Assembly: GCF_016808095.1 (NCBI RefSeq)
Contig: NC_068970.1
Span: 47,899,630 to 47,963,629 of the forward strand
Reading direction: 5' to 3'
From: Vigna angularis
Taxonomy: Eukaryota > Streptophyta > Magnoliopsida > Fabales > Fabaceae
DNA: 64,000 nucleotides
The notes under the pieces were generated by a model. The model was not told the origin of the DNA and ran no database searches. It worked only from the letters and a program-made list of their open reading frames with translations. How positions within the stretch are numbered: position 1 is the stretch's first letter; each line of letters opens with the position of its first letter. The translations under genes and the position numbers were made by a program. Shown here piece by piece: positions 58,301-64,000 of this stretch.

Positions 58301-59665
58301 CATCTTGAGTAAGGTGATCTAAGTACCCCTGACTCTTCAACCAAAGTTTGATGTCAGACGCCCATGTTGCATGATTTGTGCCATCTAACTTGTCAATAGA
58401 CAAGTGTACATTCACATAATTGGTGTATATTGAAGGATCAGAAGAAGAGCCACCAACATAAGTGTTCGTAGACGAGGAAGATGCCATGGAGAAGGAGAAA
58501 CCCTAAAAAATCCAAAGTGCTCCGATTGACGCAACGACCACAGATCCAGAAAGAGGACGAGGAGGCGATCACGGCGGTTCAAATCGGCGACGGAACTCTC
58601 CGGCGACGCGCCGTCACGCGCGGTGGGAAGCGGCGGCTCCGGCGATTCTGGCGGCGGCGCGTGGAGGCGCGTGACTGGTCCGTTGGCTGCGATATTTGTA
58701 CCACGGTGGTCGTCCGGGCGAGACGATGCCGATGGTGTGGTCGTCGGTCGATTCTGGAACTCCGGCGGCGGCGGCGACAGCGCAGTGGCGGCGATGAGTT
58801 GTGCCGGAAACTAGAGTTGGCTGGACCTAATCCTATGCTCTAGATACCATGTGAGAAATGGAGAGGATTGGGAGAAAATATCCCCTTGTGTCTTGAATAC
58901 ACATAGGGTACTTTTATTTATAATGAAAGATACGGGCCAATGCCCTTAATACAGAATGGGCTAAGCCCAACTAACAGAAAAATAAATCTTAACATCTAAC
59001 AACCTTCATGTTCAGGCTTCATATATCTTATAATTGGGTCATCTAGTCATATGATGTTATTAACTGAAAACACCTATGTAGATTTCAAGCCCAAAACATG
59101 TGCATCTGTCGTGGCGTTATTTATGATGTGTACCAACCACTGATGATACGGTTATCACTTTATACACCCTTTTTGGAATGATGTTCTTAAAGAAAATAAA
59201 TTTTGAGCATAATAGATATTTCTTGTATTTGGTTCACACCCTAGCAATTGCGACAGTATTTTAACTATTGAATTGGTAGTCTAAGCATTACTTACAGGAT
59301 TGCTGTTTCTATTGCAATCTGTATTATTAACACACTTCAAATGTAATTGGGTTGAATTTAAAGGTTGAAACTTTTATATGCAGATGAAACAAAAACGTTC
59401 TAGTGCCAATAAATCATCCACCAATAAGCAGAGTACTGCAGGAAGTAATGATGACAGTATCCGAGCTGCAATTTTAGAGGAGGCCACTATTGTATGTATA
59501 TTCCCACACTTTATGTTGAATACATAAGCAAAAGCAATCTGATTTTCATAGTATTTTCTGTCTTCTTGGCAGGTCTTCTCAACTCTCAGCTTTAGTGGTT
59601 CCCATGTTTTCAGTAAACTAAATCGTGGATTTGATGTTGTGATTATAGATGAAGCAGCACAGGCT
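40325..59665 (+). CDS. MAA3: MAA3-like SF1 helicase (SEN1/UPF1 type), 5' 13 exons; 3' end outside window
   Basis: Exons: 40325-40426, 40523-40667, 41195-41328, 41423-41632, 41825-42016, 42951-42986, 43763-43848, 44075-44119, 45256-45367, 45439-45544, 49845-49942, 59384-59491, 59573-59665. All join in phase with no stop, giving 489 codons. The protein starts MAVEKEKLQEESVIRRFY. It has the Q-motif region NQYQREAI (about 253-260), Walker A GPPGTGKT (274-281), motif Ia APSNSA (373-378) and motif II DEAA (484-487). Layout and conserved phrases (KIVRIGLKAHHS, RGFDVVIIDEAAQA) agree with my memory of Arabidopsis MAGATAMA 3, a nuclear RNA/DNA helicase of about 800 residues needed for pollen-tube guidance and embryo-sac development. 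Helicase motifs III-VI must lie past the right edge. An in-frame ATG at 40316 would add three residues. 40325 is preferred for its better context (G at -3) and its fit to the remembered start. Introns 10 (4.3 kb) and 11 (9.4 kb) are swollen by retroelements, yet every splice site seen is usable, so the gene is probably alive. Confidence 0.88.
40427..40522 (+). other. Intron 1 of MAA3-like gene, apparent GC-AG intron
   Basis: Exon 1 ends in ...TCTAAG and is followed by GCAATT. The acceptor is TTTTCAG before GAGCAGAAG. Joining here keeps the K-E-S-K/E-Q-K-K reading that fits the family. A GT 33 bases downstream (TTT/GTTTCT, near 40460) also keeps frame but adds a hydrophobic AIHFIPYYFSF insert, and is a poorer donor. 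Confidence 0.6.
43150..43740 (+). pseudogene. Ty3/gypsy pol C-terminus plus LTR fragment in intron 6
   Basis: Near 43200-43320 the sequence encodes, across frame breaks, EAATWEDVATIWDHFPDF and NLEDKVV, then YVRRK. These phrases mark the chromo-like C-terminal end of plant gypsy polyproteins. What follows to about 43740 may be a 3' LTR remnant, and no partner was found. It lies in the same orientation as the gene. Confidence 0.5.
45642..45935 (+). repeat. Left LTR of the intron-10 gypsy relic
   Basis: 294 bp from TGTTAGG to CCTAACA. It is followed by AATTGGTCTGACGTGCC, a plausible primer-binding region. Confidence 0.65.
46200..46520 (+). pseudogene. Gypsy gag fragment
   Basis: VELPRFEG, then in another frame AEKFFDIQNVPEKERLKLAY and KCMEGGTIYWF, then in a third frame WKELKEALIRGFGG. 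These are the core phrases of the retrotransposon gag domain, so at least two frameshifts have occurred. The frames 45948-46187 and 46382-46891 are pieces or by-products of it. Confidence 0.6.
46886..47130 (+). mobile_element. Solo LTR related to the Copia at the right edge
   Basis: It starts TGTTAGGATATTTATCC and shares with the LTR at 61290-61505 the phrases TATTTATCAT, TTATAAATAGAAGATT, GAGAGGGATCAAT and AAGCCCTCTAGAATTAT. The middle has two or three extra tandem copies of a TATCATGATTATATTGT-type unit. GGGAG flanks it at 46881-46885 and 47131-47135. The right end is not a clean CA, so the boundary there is less sure. It is inserted in the gypsy relic. Confidence 0.6.
47591..48837 (-). mobile_element. 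Athila-like LTR with adjoining primer-binding region
   Basis: Same LTR family as 7362-8599, opposite strand. On the minus strand it starts TAATAAGAG and ends TTGTCCAACA. Next to it (47567-47590) is a degenerate TGGTGCCGTTTTTCAG, which resembles the TGGCGCC-type primer-binding site of Athila elements. So this is a 5' LTR plus the first bases of an interior and not a simple solo LTR. ATGAA occurs at 47562-47566 and 48846-48850 and may be a duplication. The CCGCTGAGCGG array and TATATAAG (48424-48431) are present. Confidence 0.6.
49219..49586. repeat. Rearranged right LTR: partial direct copy joined to an inverted copy
   Basis: From 49219 about 100 bases repeat the left LTR directly (TGTTAGGATATAATGTG...AAGGCAGG). 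A short GTGAGTGATCTGG-type repeat follows. From about 49368 to 49586 the sequence is the reverse complement of the first ~225 bases of the same LTR. The whole is a large potential hairpin. Confidence 0.75.
50131..50240. mobile_element. Short hairpin MITE in intron 11
   Basis: CATCTAAAAGTGGT...TTTTTATTG is mirrored by CAATAAAAACTTACCACCAC...TAGATG, leaving about 50 bases of loop. No target duplication is clear. Confidence 0.5.
51209..51549. mobile_element. Solo LTR, 341 bp
   Basis: From TGATAAGACC to ATCCTATCA, with inverted ends TGATA/TATCA. It is flanked by the perfect duplication CATCT (51204-51208 and 51550-51554). Removing it restores the Copia C sequence. Confidence 0.8.
52345..52600. 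repeat. 30-bp minisatellite in the solo LTR
   Basis: Eight or so contiguous 30-base units containing CCACCGTTCGGCCTGGTCGCT. The open frame 52285-52668 reads it as a ten-residue repeat (STVRPGRSSP) but has no start context or domain. More degenerate CCATTCGGCTA units follow on both sides of the MITE. Confidence 0.85.
52665..53551. mobile_element. hAT-type MITE nested in the solo LTR
   Basis: 887 bp with inverted ends TAGTTATCAAACTC and, from the other side, AAGGTTGTCAAACTC. It is flanked by the perfect 8-bp duplication TCCACGCC (52657-52664 and 53552-53559). Subterminal zones carry many (C/G)GAGTTAACTCG-type palindromic motifs. The GC-rich centre gives a 90-codon frame (52833-53105) without domains. 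Confidence 0.85.
54189..54340 (-). repeat. 3' LTR of Copia A
   Basis: 152 bp, identical to 58850-59001. On the minus strand it starts TGTTAGATGTTAAGATT and ends TTCTCACA. Confidence 0.95.
54341..54353 (-). other. Polypurine tract of Copia A
   Basis: TTGAGGGCGAG on the minus strand, directly next to the 3' LTR. A pyrimidine interrupts the usual run of G. Confidence 0.7.
54367..57111 (-). CDS. Copia A integrase-reverse transcriptase-RNase H, 914 residues
   Basis: Open for its whole length. Domains in order: GAG-pre-integrase (LLHAQLGHPSLAKLQ, CESCQLGKH, residues 6-41), integrase core with the triad D65, D128, E164, reverse transcriptase (WRQAMLDE to the YVDD active site at 607-610), and RNase H (DADWAGSP, then AEAEYRAMA and DNQAAL, about 770-860). 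Length and motif set fit an intact plant Copia pol. It begins two bases after the stop of the gag-protease frame and in another frame, so it is cut off from the single polyprotein typical of the group. Whether the ATG at 57111 is used is doubtful. The proteins would copy the element RNA and insert the cDNA. Confidence 0.9.
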   Translation of the reverse strand: MESPSLLHAQLGHPSLAKLQQLVPRLSQLSSLSCESCQLGKHTRSSFPRSVSQRASSPFSLVHSDIWGPSRVKSTLGFQYFVTFIDDYSRCTWLFLMKNRSELFPIFQSFFNEIKTQFGVSIQTLRSDNGREYLSQSFTHFMASHGILHQTSCAYTPQQNGVAERKNRHLIETTRTLLIHGQVPSRFWGDAVLTACYLINRMPSSVLDNKIPHSILFPQDPLHPLSLRVFGSTCFVHDFSPGLDKLSPRSHKCVFLGFPRSQKGYKCFSPSLNRHFISADVTFDESSFYFSHPSSSSEPPPVTVDIPIFCDPPGDTPPILFPPSLDSHSPQDRPSSPPLQVYSRRNRLPHGSLPVPVPVSPPAPANESDLPIALRKGIRSTRNPSPHYTVLSYHRLSPSFYTCLSSISSVSIPKSVGDALTHPGWRQAMLDELSALQKSGTWELVQLPYGKSVVGCRWVYAIKVGPDGTIDRLKARLVAKGYTQIFGLDYGDTFSPVAKMTSVRLFIAMAALRQWPLHQLDVKNAFLNGDLHEEIYMEQPPGFVAQGESSGLVCRLRKSLYGLKQSPRAWFGKFSCVVQQFGMSHSEADHSVFYRHSNAGCIYLIVYVDDIVLTGSDYLGISKMKQHLCHHFQTKDLGKLQYFLGIEVAQSNTGIVISQRKYALDILEETGLMNSKSVETPMDPNIKLLPNQGEPFSDPERYRRLVGKLNYLTVTRPDISFAVSVVSQFLNSPCEDHWDAVVRILKYIKGSPGKGLLYGPNNDTQIVCYSDADWAGSPSDRRSTSGYCVFVGGNLISWKSKKQSVVARSSAEAEYRAMASATCELVWLKQLLSELKFGDVTQMTLICDNQAALHISSNPVFHERTKHIEVDCHFIREKIISGDIKTEFVNSSNQLADIFTKSLRGPRIDYLCNI
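57114..58487 (-). CDS. Copia A gag-protease, 457 residues
   Basis: Starts MASSSSTNTYVGG at ATG 58487. The N-terminal half is a Copia gag (LDGTNHATWASDIKLWLKSQ). A zinc-knuckle region has C252, then tyrosine at 255 where the second cysteine is expected, H260 and C265. The aspartic protease DSGA is at 343-346. It ends at TAA just before the pol frame. The last ~15 residues diverge from the family pattern, and the adjacent frame matches it better, which points to a one-base frame break near 57150. Both lesions should harm the element: one weakens nucleic-acid binding and the other separates pol from gag. Confidence 0.85.
   Translation of the reverse strand: MASSSSTNTYVGGSSSDPSIYTNYVNVHLSIDKLDGTNHATWASDIKLWLKSQGYLDHLTQDVTTATTDDTSRWMKIDAQLCIVIKSTIHSSLKQMFRSYETCSEVWAQAKLLYTNDTQRLYGVCQDLLTVIGPRNHGPMAEYLGKIHALLHDFNDILPPAPTPAEELEQRSKFFMLLALYGLSDDVSHVRDQILGSPVIPNFTSTCSALLRIPSKPVTETSPHTDDSSVMAIQRNDRSRPRRQNKGRVTKCDHYGKLGHKIDQCYALHGRPPRPVAMANSDPSGDLPTSSNTVEKPAIFNEFLRWYEDRQHSSSTTSASVARTGTPFVGLTHFHSLGSWVLDSGATDHITGNKSLFSSLSCPDNLPSVTMADGSRVSSHGVGTVDIFPSISIDHVLYVPGSPFNLLSISRLTRTLNCVISFTKDSVLLQDRSSKHMIGTGCESHGLSISALLHMLA
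58837..58849 (-). other. Primer-binding site of Copia A
   Basis: TGGTATCTAGAGC on the minus strand, directly abutting the 5' LTR. It resembles the initiator-methionine tRNA site TGGTATCAGAGC with one extra base. Confidence 0.75.
58850..59001 (-). repeat. 5' LTR of Copia A
   Basis: 152 bp, identical to the 3' LTR. Confidence 0.95.
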
Positions 59666-60871
59666 GTAAGTGTCAAATCCTCTTAGTTGCTGAGTCACTT
59701 TTAATATTGCTTATAATATAAACTAACTTGACAAAGTTTGATCTTAAGAAGTTGCTGGGGTATCTCAAAATATTCCAGCAACTAATTTTTATTTATTTTT
59801 AATTGTAGTATGCAGATGGAATAACTTTCATGAACCAATAATCCCTGAAACTTAAGCTATCATGTGAAGACATAAAAATGATTTTATGTTTTAAATCTTG
59901 GTATCTCTTACTTGCCCACACCGGAGTCCTTTGGGCTTTAGCTGTGAATAATGCACAGACCCAGCTGTATTGTGCTAGAGTATAACTTTTCATTAGAAAA
60001 TAATAGGGGAGGAAAGGATTGAACTCTAGACCTTATGGTCATAGAGACTGATAATATCCCATGAACCAACTATCAGGAAAGCTTAAGCTGAGGTAAAAAT
60101 AGAAATAATTTTAGATTATAAAGATAGAAATAGTTTTAGATTATAATGAGTTTTCAAATATTTTGGGACTGGAATACATTTTTTTTGCCTCTTGGAGTAA
60201 ATAAGCTACTGAGGACTAAGTCTAAAGTCTGAAGTATATCTGAAATCCCTAAAAGTCTTTGTCACTTGAGAGGGCCTCTTTTTCTTTGGTGAAGTTTTTC
60301 AATGGGACAGTGTTCTGAAGAATTTTCCTTGTTCTTGGGGTTCTACTTGTATCATAACTCAGATCCTCCCGCAAGCTAAAACATGCTCATTTTGGTGTAA
60401 CACTTGGCTTATTTATTTTTATAAAAAGAGTAAAATTAAAATGTATTTCGAGTACAAGGGATCCACCGTATCACAAAAGTAAATTGCAAAAAAATGGTAG
60501 TTTGGCTAAGTTATCTAATAATTATAAAAGGGGTGGAGATTAAAGGTAGAATTAATACAATTACAAACCACAGTAGGTAAGCCAGTGGAAGATTAAGATG
60601 AGACTAGAATAGTTGAAGACCACTAAGGCAGAGGATTAATCACTATATAAGGATGACACTCATAAGAAATGAGTGTCAAAGGAGATAGCTGCTGTGGTTG
60701 GGAATAGGTTTTTGATATTTGAGAATTCAAAAGTTGAGGATAAAAGATAGGATTGCTTAGATAAGGCAGTGGTAACATTTTGAATTTGGTTTCTGTTGGG
60801 TAGTGAAGAAAGGCATTTCCTTGAAAAAAGCAACATTAAAGGAACTAAAGAATCAATTTGTAGCAGAGCAA
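59666..60871. other. Start of MAA3 intron 13, no exon seen
   Basis: I searched by eye for the next expected helicase exon (a V-E-P-A-T and G-D-P-K-Q-L region) and found none in any frame, so intron 13 extends past the window edge. The sequence is AT-rich and low in features. Minus-strand frames 59799-59993 and 60660-60944 have no domains. Confidence 0.5.
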
Positions 60872-61289
60872 TGGGAACTTGGGTGTTATGGGCGCCTAAG
60901 TCCCACATCAAGCTGCAATATGGGATGCATGGTGAAGTATTCAAGTGTTTGCTTTTGCCCCTTTGATGGCTGACTTTTGAGAGTTAGTTACTCAAATTCT
61001 TAGGTACTTGTCAATTGGCATCAGACCTAGTTCTTGGTGTCTCAAAAAGGGTTACCTACACAAGATTCTGCTACTAGGAGCCCTGACCAATACAGGAGTT
61101 GAATGAAGTGTCAGAGTTAAGTGTCATACAGATAAAGTCATCAAAATGTCAACTCTCAGTACTGGCGCTTTATAGGAACTTGGGTAGTATATGGTGCCTA
61201 AGTCTCACATTGAGCAGTACGACATGGTGGAGTATTTAACTGTTTGGTTCTTTTGAAAGTAGGTTTCCCAAGTACTTGGATACTTGTCA
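60872..61289 (+). mobile_element. Probable TRIM (miniature LTR retroelement)
   Basis: Two direct repeats, 60872-61013 (142 bp) and 61173-61289 (117 bp, with small deletions), share GGAACTTGGGT, GCCTAAGTC(C/T)CACAT and the end TACTTGTCA. The first is followed directly by ATTGGCATCAGACC, close to a methionine-tRNA primer-binding site (TGGTATCAGAGC). The interior is only about 160 bases and non-coding. Size and layout match TRIMs. The right flank is hidden because Copia B starts at the next base. Confidence 0.6.
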
Positions 61290-61505
61290 TGGAGGAAATG
61301 TGGTCTCCCAAGTCAAGAACACCCAAGAAGAGAATTCAATAAGCAAGATAAATTTATCTTGGAGAAATTCAATAATTCTAGAGGGCTTAATTGATCCCTC
61401 TCACAATCTTCTATTTATAAGAATAAATTGATACACAAGTACATGATAAATAGGGTAACCCTTGACACACTATAATGATGATAAAATAGGATAAATATCC
61501 TAACA
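61290..61505 (-). repeat. 3' LTR of Copia B
   Basis: 216 bp. On the minus strand it starts TGTTAGGATATTTATCC and ends CATTTCCTCCA. A polypurine tract (TTGAGGGGGAG) adjoins at 61506-61516. If intact, the left target duplication would be TGTCA (61285-61289), which is also the TRIM end. Confidence 0.8.
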
Positions 61506-61512
61506 CTCCCCC

Positions 61513-63975
61513 TCAAGCTGGAGCATACAAATTGTATGTACCAAGCTTGGAACAAATAAACTCAATCCGAGGACCCCTTAATGACTTGGTCAATACATCT
61601 GCGAGTTGATCGTTTGACCCAATAAACTCAGTACATATTTCTTTGGTCAACAACTTTTCACGAACAAAATGACAATCAATTTCTATATGTTTAGTCCTCT
61701 CGTGAAACACTGGATTTGATGCAATGTGGAGAGCAGCTTGATTGTCGCAATACATCTTCATAGTATGGATGTCACAAAATTTAACCTCTTGAAGGAATTG
61801 TTTCACCCATATAAGTTCACATGTTAGTGATGCCATTGCCCTATACTCGGCTTCCGCGGTTGATCGAGCTACTACATTCTGTTTCTTACTTTTCCATGAA
61901 ATAATGTTTCCTCCCAGAAAAACACAATATCCTGTTGTAGACCGTCTATCAATAGGTGAACCTGCCCAATCTGCATCACAATACCCAGAGACATGAATGC
62001 TTCCTTTATCTTCATATAACAATCCTTGCCCGGGAGCCTTCTTTACATACCTTAGAATGCGAATGAGAGCATTCCAATGGTCAATACATGGAGCCTGCAT
62101 GAACTGACTAACCACTCCAACTGCAAAGGATAGATCTGGCCTTGTAATAGTGAGATAAATCAGTTTGCCAACCAGCCTCCTATACCTCTCTGGATCGGAG
62201 AATAATTCACCTTCTTCTGTCCTTAATTTCTGGTTTGGGTCCATGGGACTGTCTACCGGTCTACAATCAATCATGCCTGTTTCTTGTAATATATCAAGAG
62301 CATACTTCCTTTGGGAGATTACAACTCCATCTTTTGATTGCGCTACTTCAATGCCTAAGAAATATTTGAGACTTCCAAGATCCTTGGTTTGAAAATGTCT
62401 ACACAAGTACTCTTTTAGTTGAGATATTCCAACAGCATCATTTCCTGTAATGACAATATCATCAACATATACTATTAAGTAAACACATTTCCCGAGAGAA
62501 GAATGACAATAAAAAACTGAATGGTCTGCTTCACTGCGTTTTAGCCCAAATTTTTGAACAATGGAGCTAAACTTTCCAAACCAAGCACGTGGGGATTGCT
62601 TGAGGCCATATAGAGATCGATGCAATTTGCATACCATACCAGACTCCCCCTGAGCAACAAACCCTGGAGGTTGCTCCATATAAACTTCTTCCTCAAGATC
62701 ACCATGTAGGAAGGCATTCTTGATATCCAATTGATGAAGTGGCCAGTGACGAATGGCTGCCATGGCAAAGAAGAGACGAATAGTAGTCATCTTGGCTACA
62801 GGAGAGAAAGTGTCACAATAATCAAGACCATGAACCTGAGTGTAACCTTTTGCAACAAGCCGAGCTTTGAGCCGATCAATTTCACCATCAGGGCCAACTT
62901 TAACTGCATACACCCATCGACAACCAACCGCCTTTTTTCCTGGGGGAAGGGGCACCAGCTCCCAAGTATTACTGTGGTCAAGAGCTTGCATTTCTACAAT
63001 CATAGCTTGTCGCCATCCAGGATGATCAAGTGCTTCTTTCACATTCTTGGGTATAACAACAGAGGACACTGAGGATAAAAGAGAAAAATAGGAGGGCGAC
63101 AATCGATGATAGCTTAGAAAATTATAAATGGGATGAGGGTTCCGAGTGGAACGAGTACCTTTTCTGAGGGCAATAGGCCATGCTGAATCATTTGCACCAG
63201 GAGGCGTGGGAGGAGGTGACGAGGGAGAAGAATCTGAAGTAGGAGATTCACCATTGTCTTGGGGAGGTGGACTATCCATTGGGGCCCTGTGTGGGATGAT
63301 CTCAGTATGTGGAGAAACAGGTGTAGAAGGATTGTGATCATGACTGGGAATGATAGAGACAGTGGAGCTATTTGACTCAGCCATTGGAATAGGAAGGACC
63401 TGCTGGAGGATAGAAACATCCTGAACAGATGGAGAGAAGTAAGGAGTCTGTTCAAAGAATGTGACATTGGCAGACATGTAATACTTCTTAGTTTCAGGAG
63501 AGTAACACCGATATCCTTTTTGAAGTCGAGAATAGCCTAAGAAGACACATTTGAGAGCGCGAGCGGAGAGTTTGTCTAGACCTGGAGACATGTCATGAAC
63601 AAAACATACACAGCCAAACACTCGGGGAGATGTATGAAAGAGAGGATCATTAGGAAACAAAATGGAGAAAGGGACTTTATTATCAAGAGAGGAGGAGGGC
63701 ATCCTATTAATAAGATAACATGCAGTTAAGATGGCATCCCCCCAGTGATGGACAGGAATATGGGCACCAAGCAAAAGGGTACGAGCAGTTTCAACCAAGT
63801 GTCTATTTTTTCGTTCTGCTATACCATTTTGCTGTGGTGTATGAGGACAAGTAGACTGATGTAAGATACCATGGGAACTCAAGATGGCAGAAAAGGAGGA
63901 TGAGAAATACTCTTTTGCATTATCACTTCTTAATATTTTGATTACTTGACCAAATTGATTCTTGATTTCATTCAA
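61513..63975 (-). CDS. Copia B integrase-reverse transcriptase-RNase H, partial
   Basis: Open for 820 codons to the window edge, where the frame continues upstream, so the start given is not a real initiation codon. Visible: the second half of the integrase (RSDNAKEY, then NGIAERKNRH), the linker, reverse transcriptase (WRQAMIVEMQAL, FSPVAKMTTIR, YVDD near 62460) and RNase H (DADWAGSP, AEAEYRAMA, DNQAALHIASNP). It ends RGPRIEF...NLYAPA. No lesion is visible in this part, so it may still be able to supply enzyme, provided the missing part is intact. Confidence 0.9.
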   Translation of the reverse strand: MNEIKNQFGQVIKILRSDNAKEYFSSSFSAILSSHGILHQSTCPHTPQQNGIAERKNRHLVETARTLLLGAHIPVHHWGDAILTACYLINRMPSSSLDNKVPFSILFPNDPLFHTSPRVFGCVCFVHDMSPGLDKLSARALKCVFLGYSRLQKGYRCYSPETKKYYMSANVTFFEQTPYFSPSVQDVSILQQVLPIPMAESNSSTVSIIPSHDHNPSTPVSPHTEIIPHRAPMDSPPPQDNGESPTSDSSPSSPPPTPPGANDSAWPIALRKGTRSTRNPHPIYNFLSYHRLSPSYFSLLSSVSSVVIPKNVKEALDHPGWRQAMIVEMQALDHSNTWELVPLPPGKKAVGCRWVYAVKVGPDGEIDRLKARLVAKGYTQVHGLDYCDTFSPVAKMTTIRLFFAMAAIRHWPLHQLDIKNAFLHGDLEEEVYMEQPPGFVAQGESGMVCKLHRSLYGLKQSPRAWFGKFSSIVQKFGLKRSEADHSVFYCHSSLGKCVYLIVYVDDIVITGNDAVGISQLKEYLCRHFQTKDLGSLKYFLGIEVAQSKDGVVISQRKYALDILQETGMIDCRPVDSPMDPNQKLRTEEGELFSDPERYRRLVGKLIYLTITRPDLSFAVGVVSQFMQAPCIDHWNALIRILRYVKKAPGQGLLYEDKGSIHVSGYCDADWAGSPIDRRSTTGYCVFLGGNIISWKSKKQNVVARSTAEAEYRAMASLTCELIWVKQFLQEVKFCDIHTMKMYCDNQAALHIASNPVFHERTKHIEIDCHFVREKLLTKEICTEFIGSNDQLADVLTKSLRGPRIEFICSKLGTYNLYAPA

Positions 63976-64000
63976 AAAGGATGTAAAGATAGCTAATAAT

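Larger units (their letters stand above)
54189..59001 (-). mobile_element. Young full-length Ty1/Copia element A
   Basis: Two 152-bp LTRs (54189-54340, 58850-59001) are identical base for base. The target duplication is ACCTT (54184-54188, 59002-59006). Ends are TG...CA. Order on the minus strand is LTR, primer-binding site, gag-protease, integrase, reverse transcriptase, RNase H, polypurine tract, LTR. It lies in MAA3 intron 11 in antisense orientation. The identical LTRs indicate a recent insertion, though 152 bp gives a coarse clock. Confidence 0.95.
61290..64000 (-). mobile_element. Ty1/Copia element B, right part outside window
   Basis: 3' LTR, polypurine tract and 820 codons of pol are present. 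The 5' LTR, gag and protease lie beyond the edge. It is related to Copia A but clearly diverged from it. It sits antisense in MAA3 intron 13. Confidence 0.9.

Noticed and set aside
58481..58843. 120-codon plus-strand frame in the Copia A leader
   Set aside because: Arginine-rich by-product of a GC-rich untranslated leader. The wrong strand for the element.
59666..61172. Search for MAA3 exon 14
   Set aside because: No frame encodes the expected G-D-P-K-Q-L region, so the exon is placed outside the window.

Overview
The window is plant nuclear DNA. It is AT-rich, has intron-split genes and no bacterial-style gene packing, and most of it is transposable-element debris of several ages. The transposon families and the style of the one conserved gene suggest a legume, probably of the Phaseolus/Vigna group. 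That is an inference from remembered similarity, not a search.

Only two host genes can be supported. A short intronless gene on the minus strand (15881-16240) encodes a 119-residue plant protein of unknown function. The main gene, on the plus strand from 40325, is the 5' part of an SF1 helicase of the SEN1/UPF1 type, best matched by memory to Arabidopsis MAGATAMA 3 (MAA3). Thirteen exons join in frame into 489 codons running from the N-terminus to the DEAA box. The rest lies beyond the right edge. Its exons fill under 1.5 kb of about 20 kb because introns 6, 10, 11 and 13 are packed with retroelements.

Layout. 1-5.9 kb: a Mutator-type MITE, a CACTA element (1030-2307) and a decayed Copia remnant. 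5.9-11.1 kb: a long repeat with a 153-bp tandem array, interrupted by a solo LTR (7362-8599), then a second LTR-like block. 11-22.5 kb: AT-rich DNA with a hAT MITE (12059-12523), the small gene and (TA)n tracts. 22.6-28.5 kb: an internally deleted Copia, a second copy of the 5.9-kb repeat family and a second CACTA element (27276-28458). 28.5-34.1 kb: AT-rich DNA and an LTR-like block. 34177-39353: a Mutator-like element with about 275-bp terminal inverted repeats, a broken transposase and a captured, broken GRF zinc-finger gene. 40-64 kb: the MAA3 gene and its intron guests: a gypsy relic with an inverted right LTR, a decayed Copia holding two solo LTRs (one with a hAT MITE inside), a young Copia with identical LTRs (54189-59001), a TRIM, and a second Copia that runs off the right edge.

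I found no convincing undescribed biological system. The most useful observations are the layered insertions dated by their target-site duplications, a GC-AG first intron in the helicase gene, a palindrome array just upstream of the TATA box in one LTR family, a gypsy relic whose right LTR is inverted inside a matching target duplication, and a Mutator-like element carrying a second gene.
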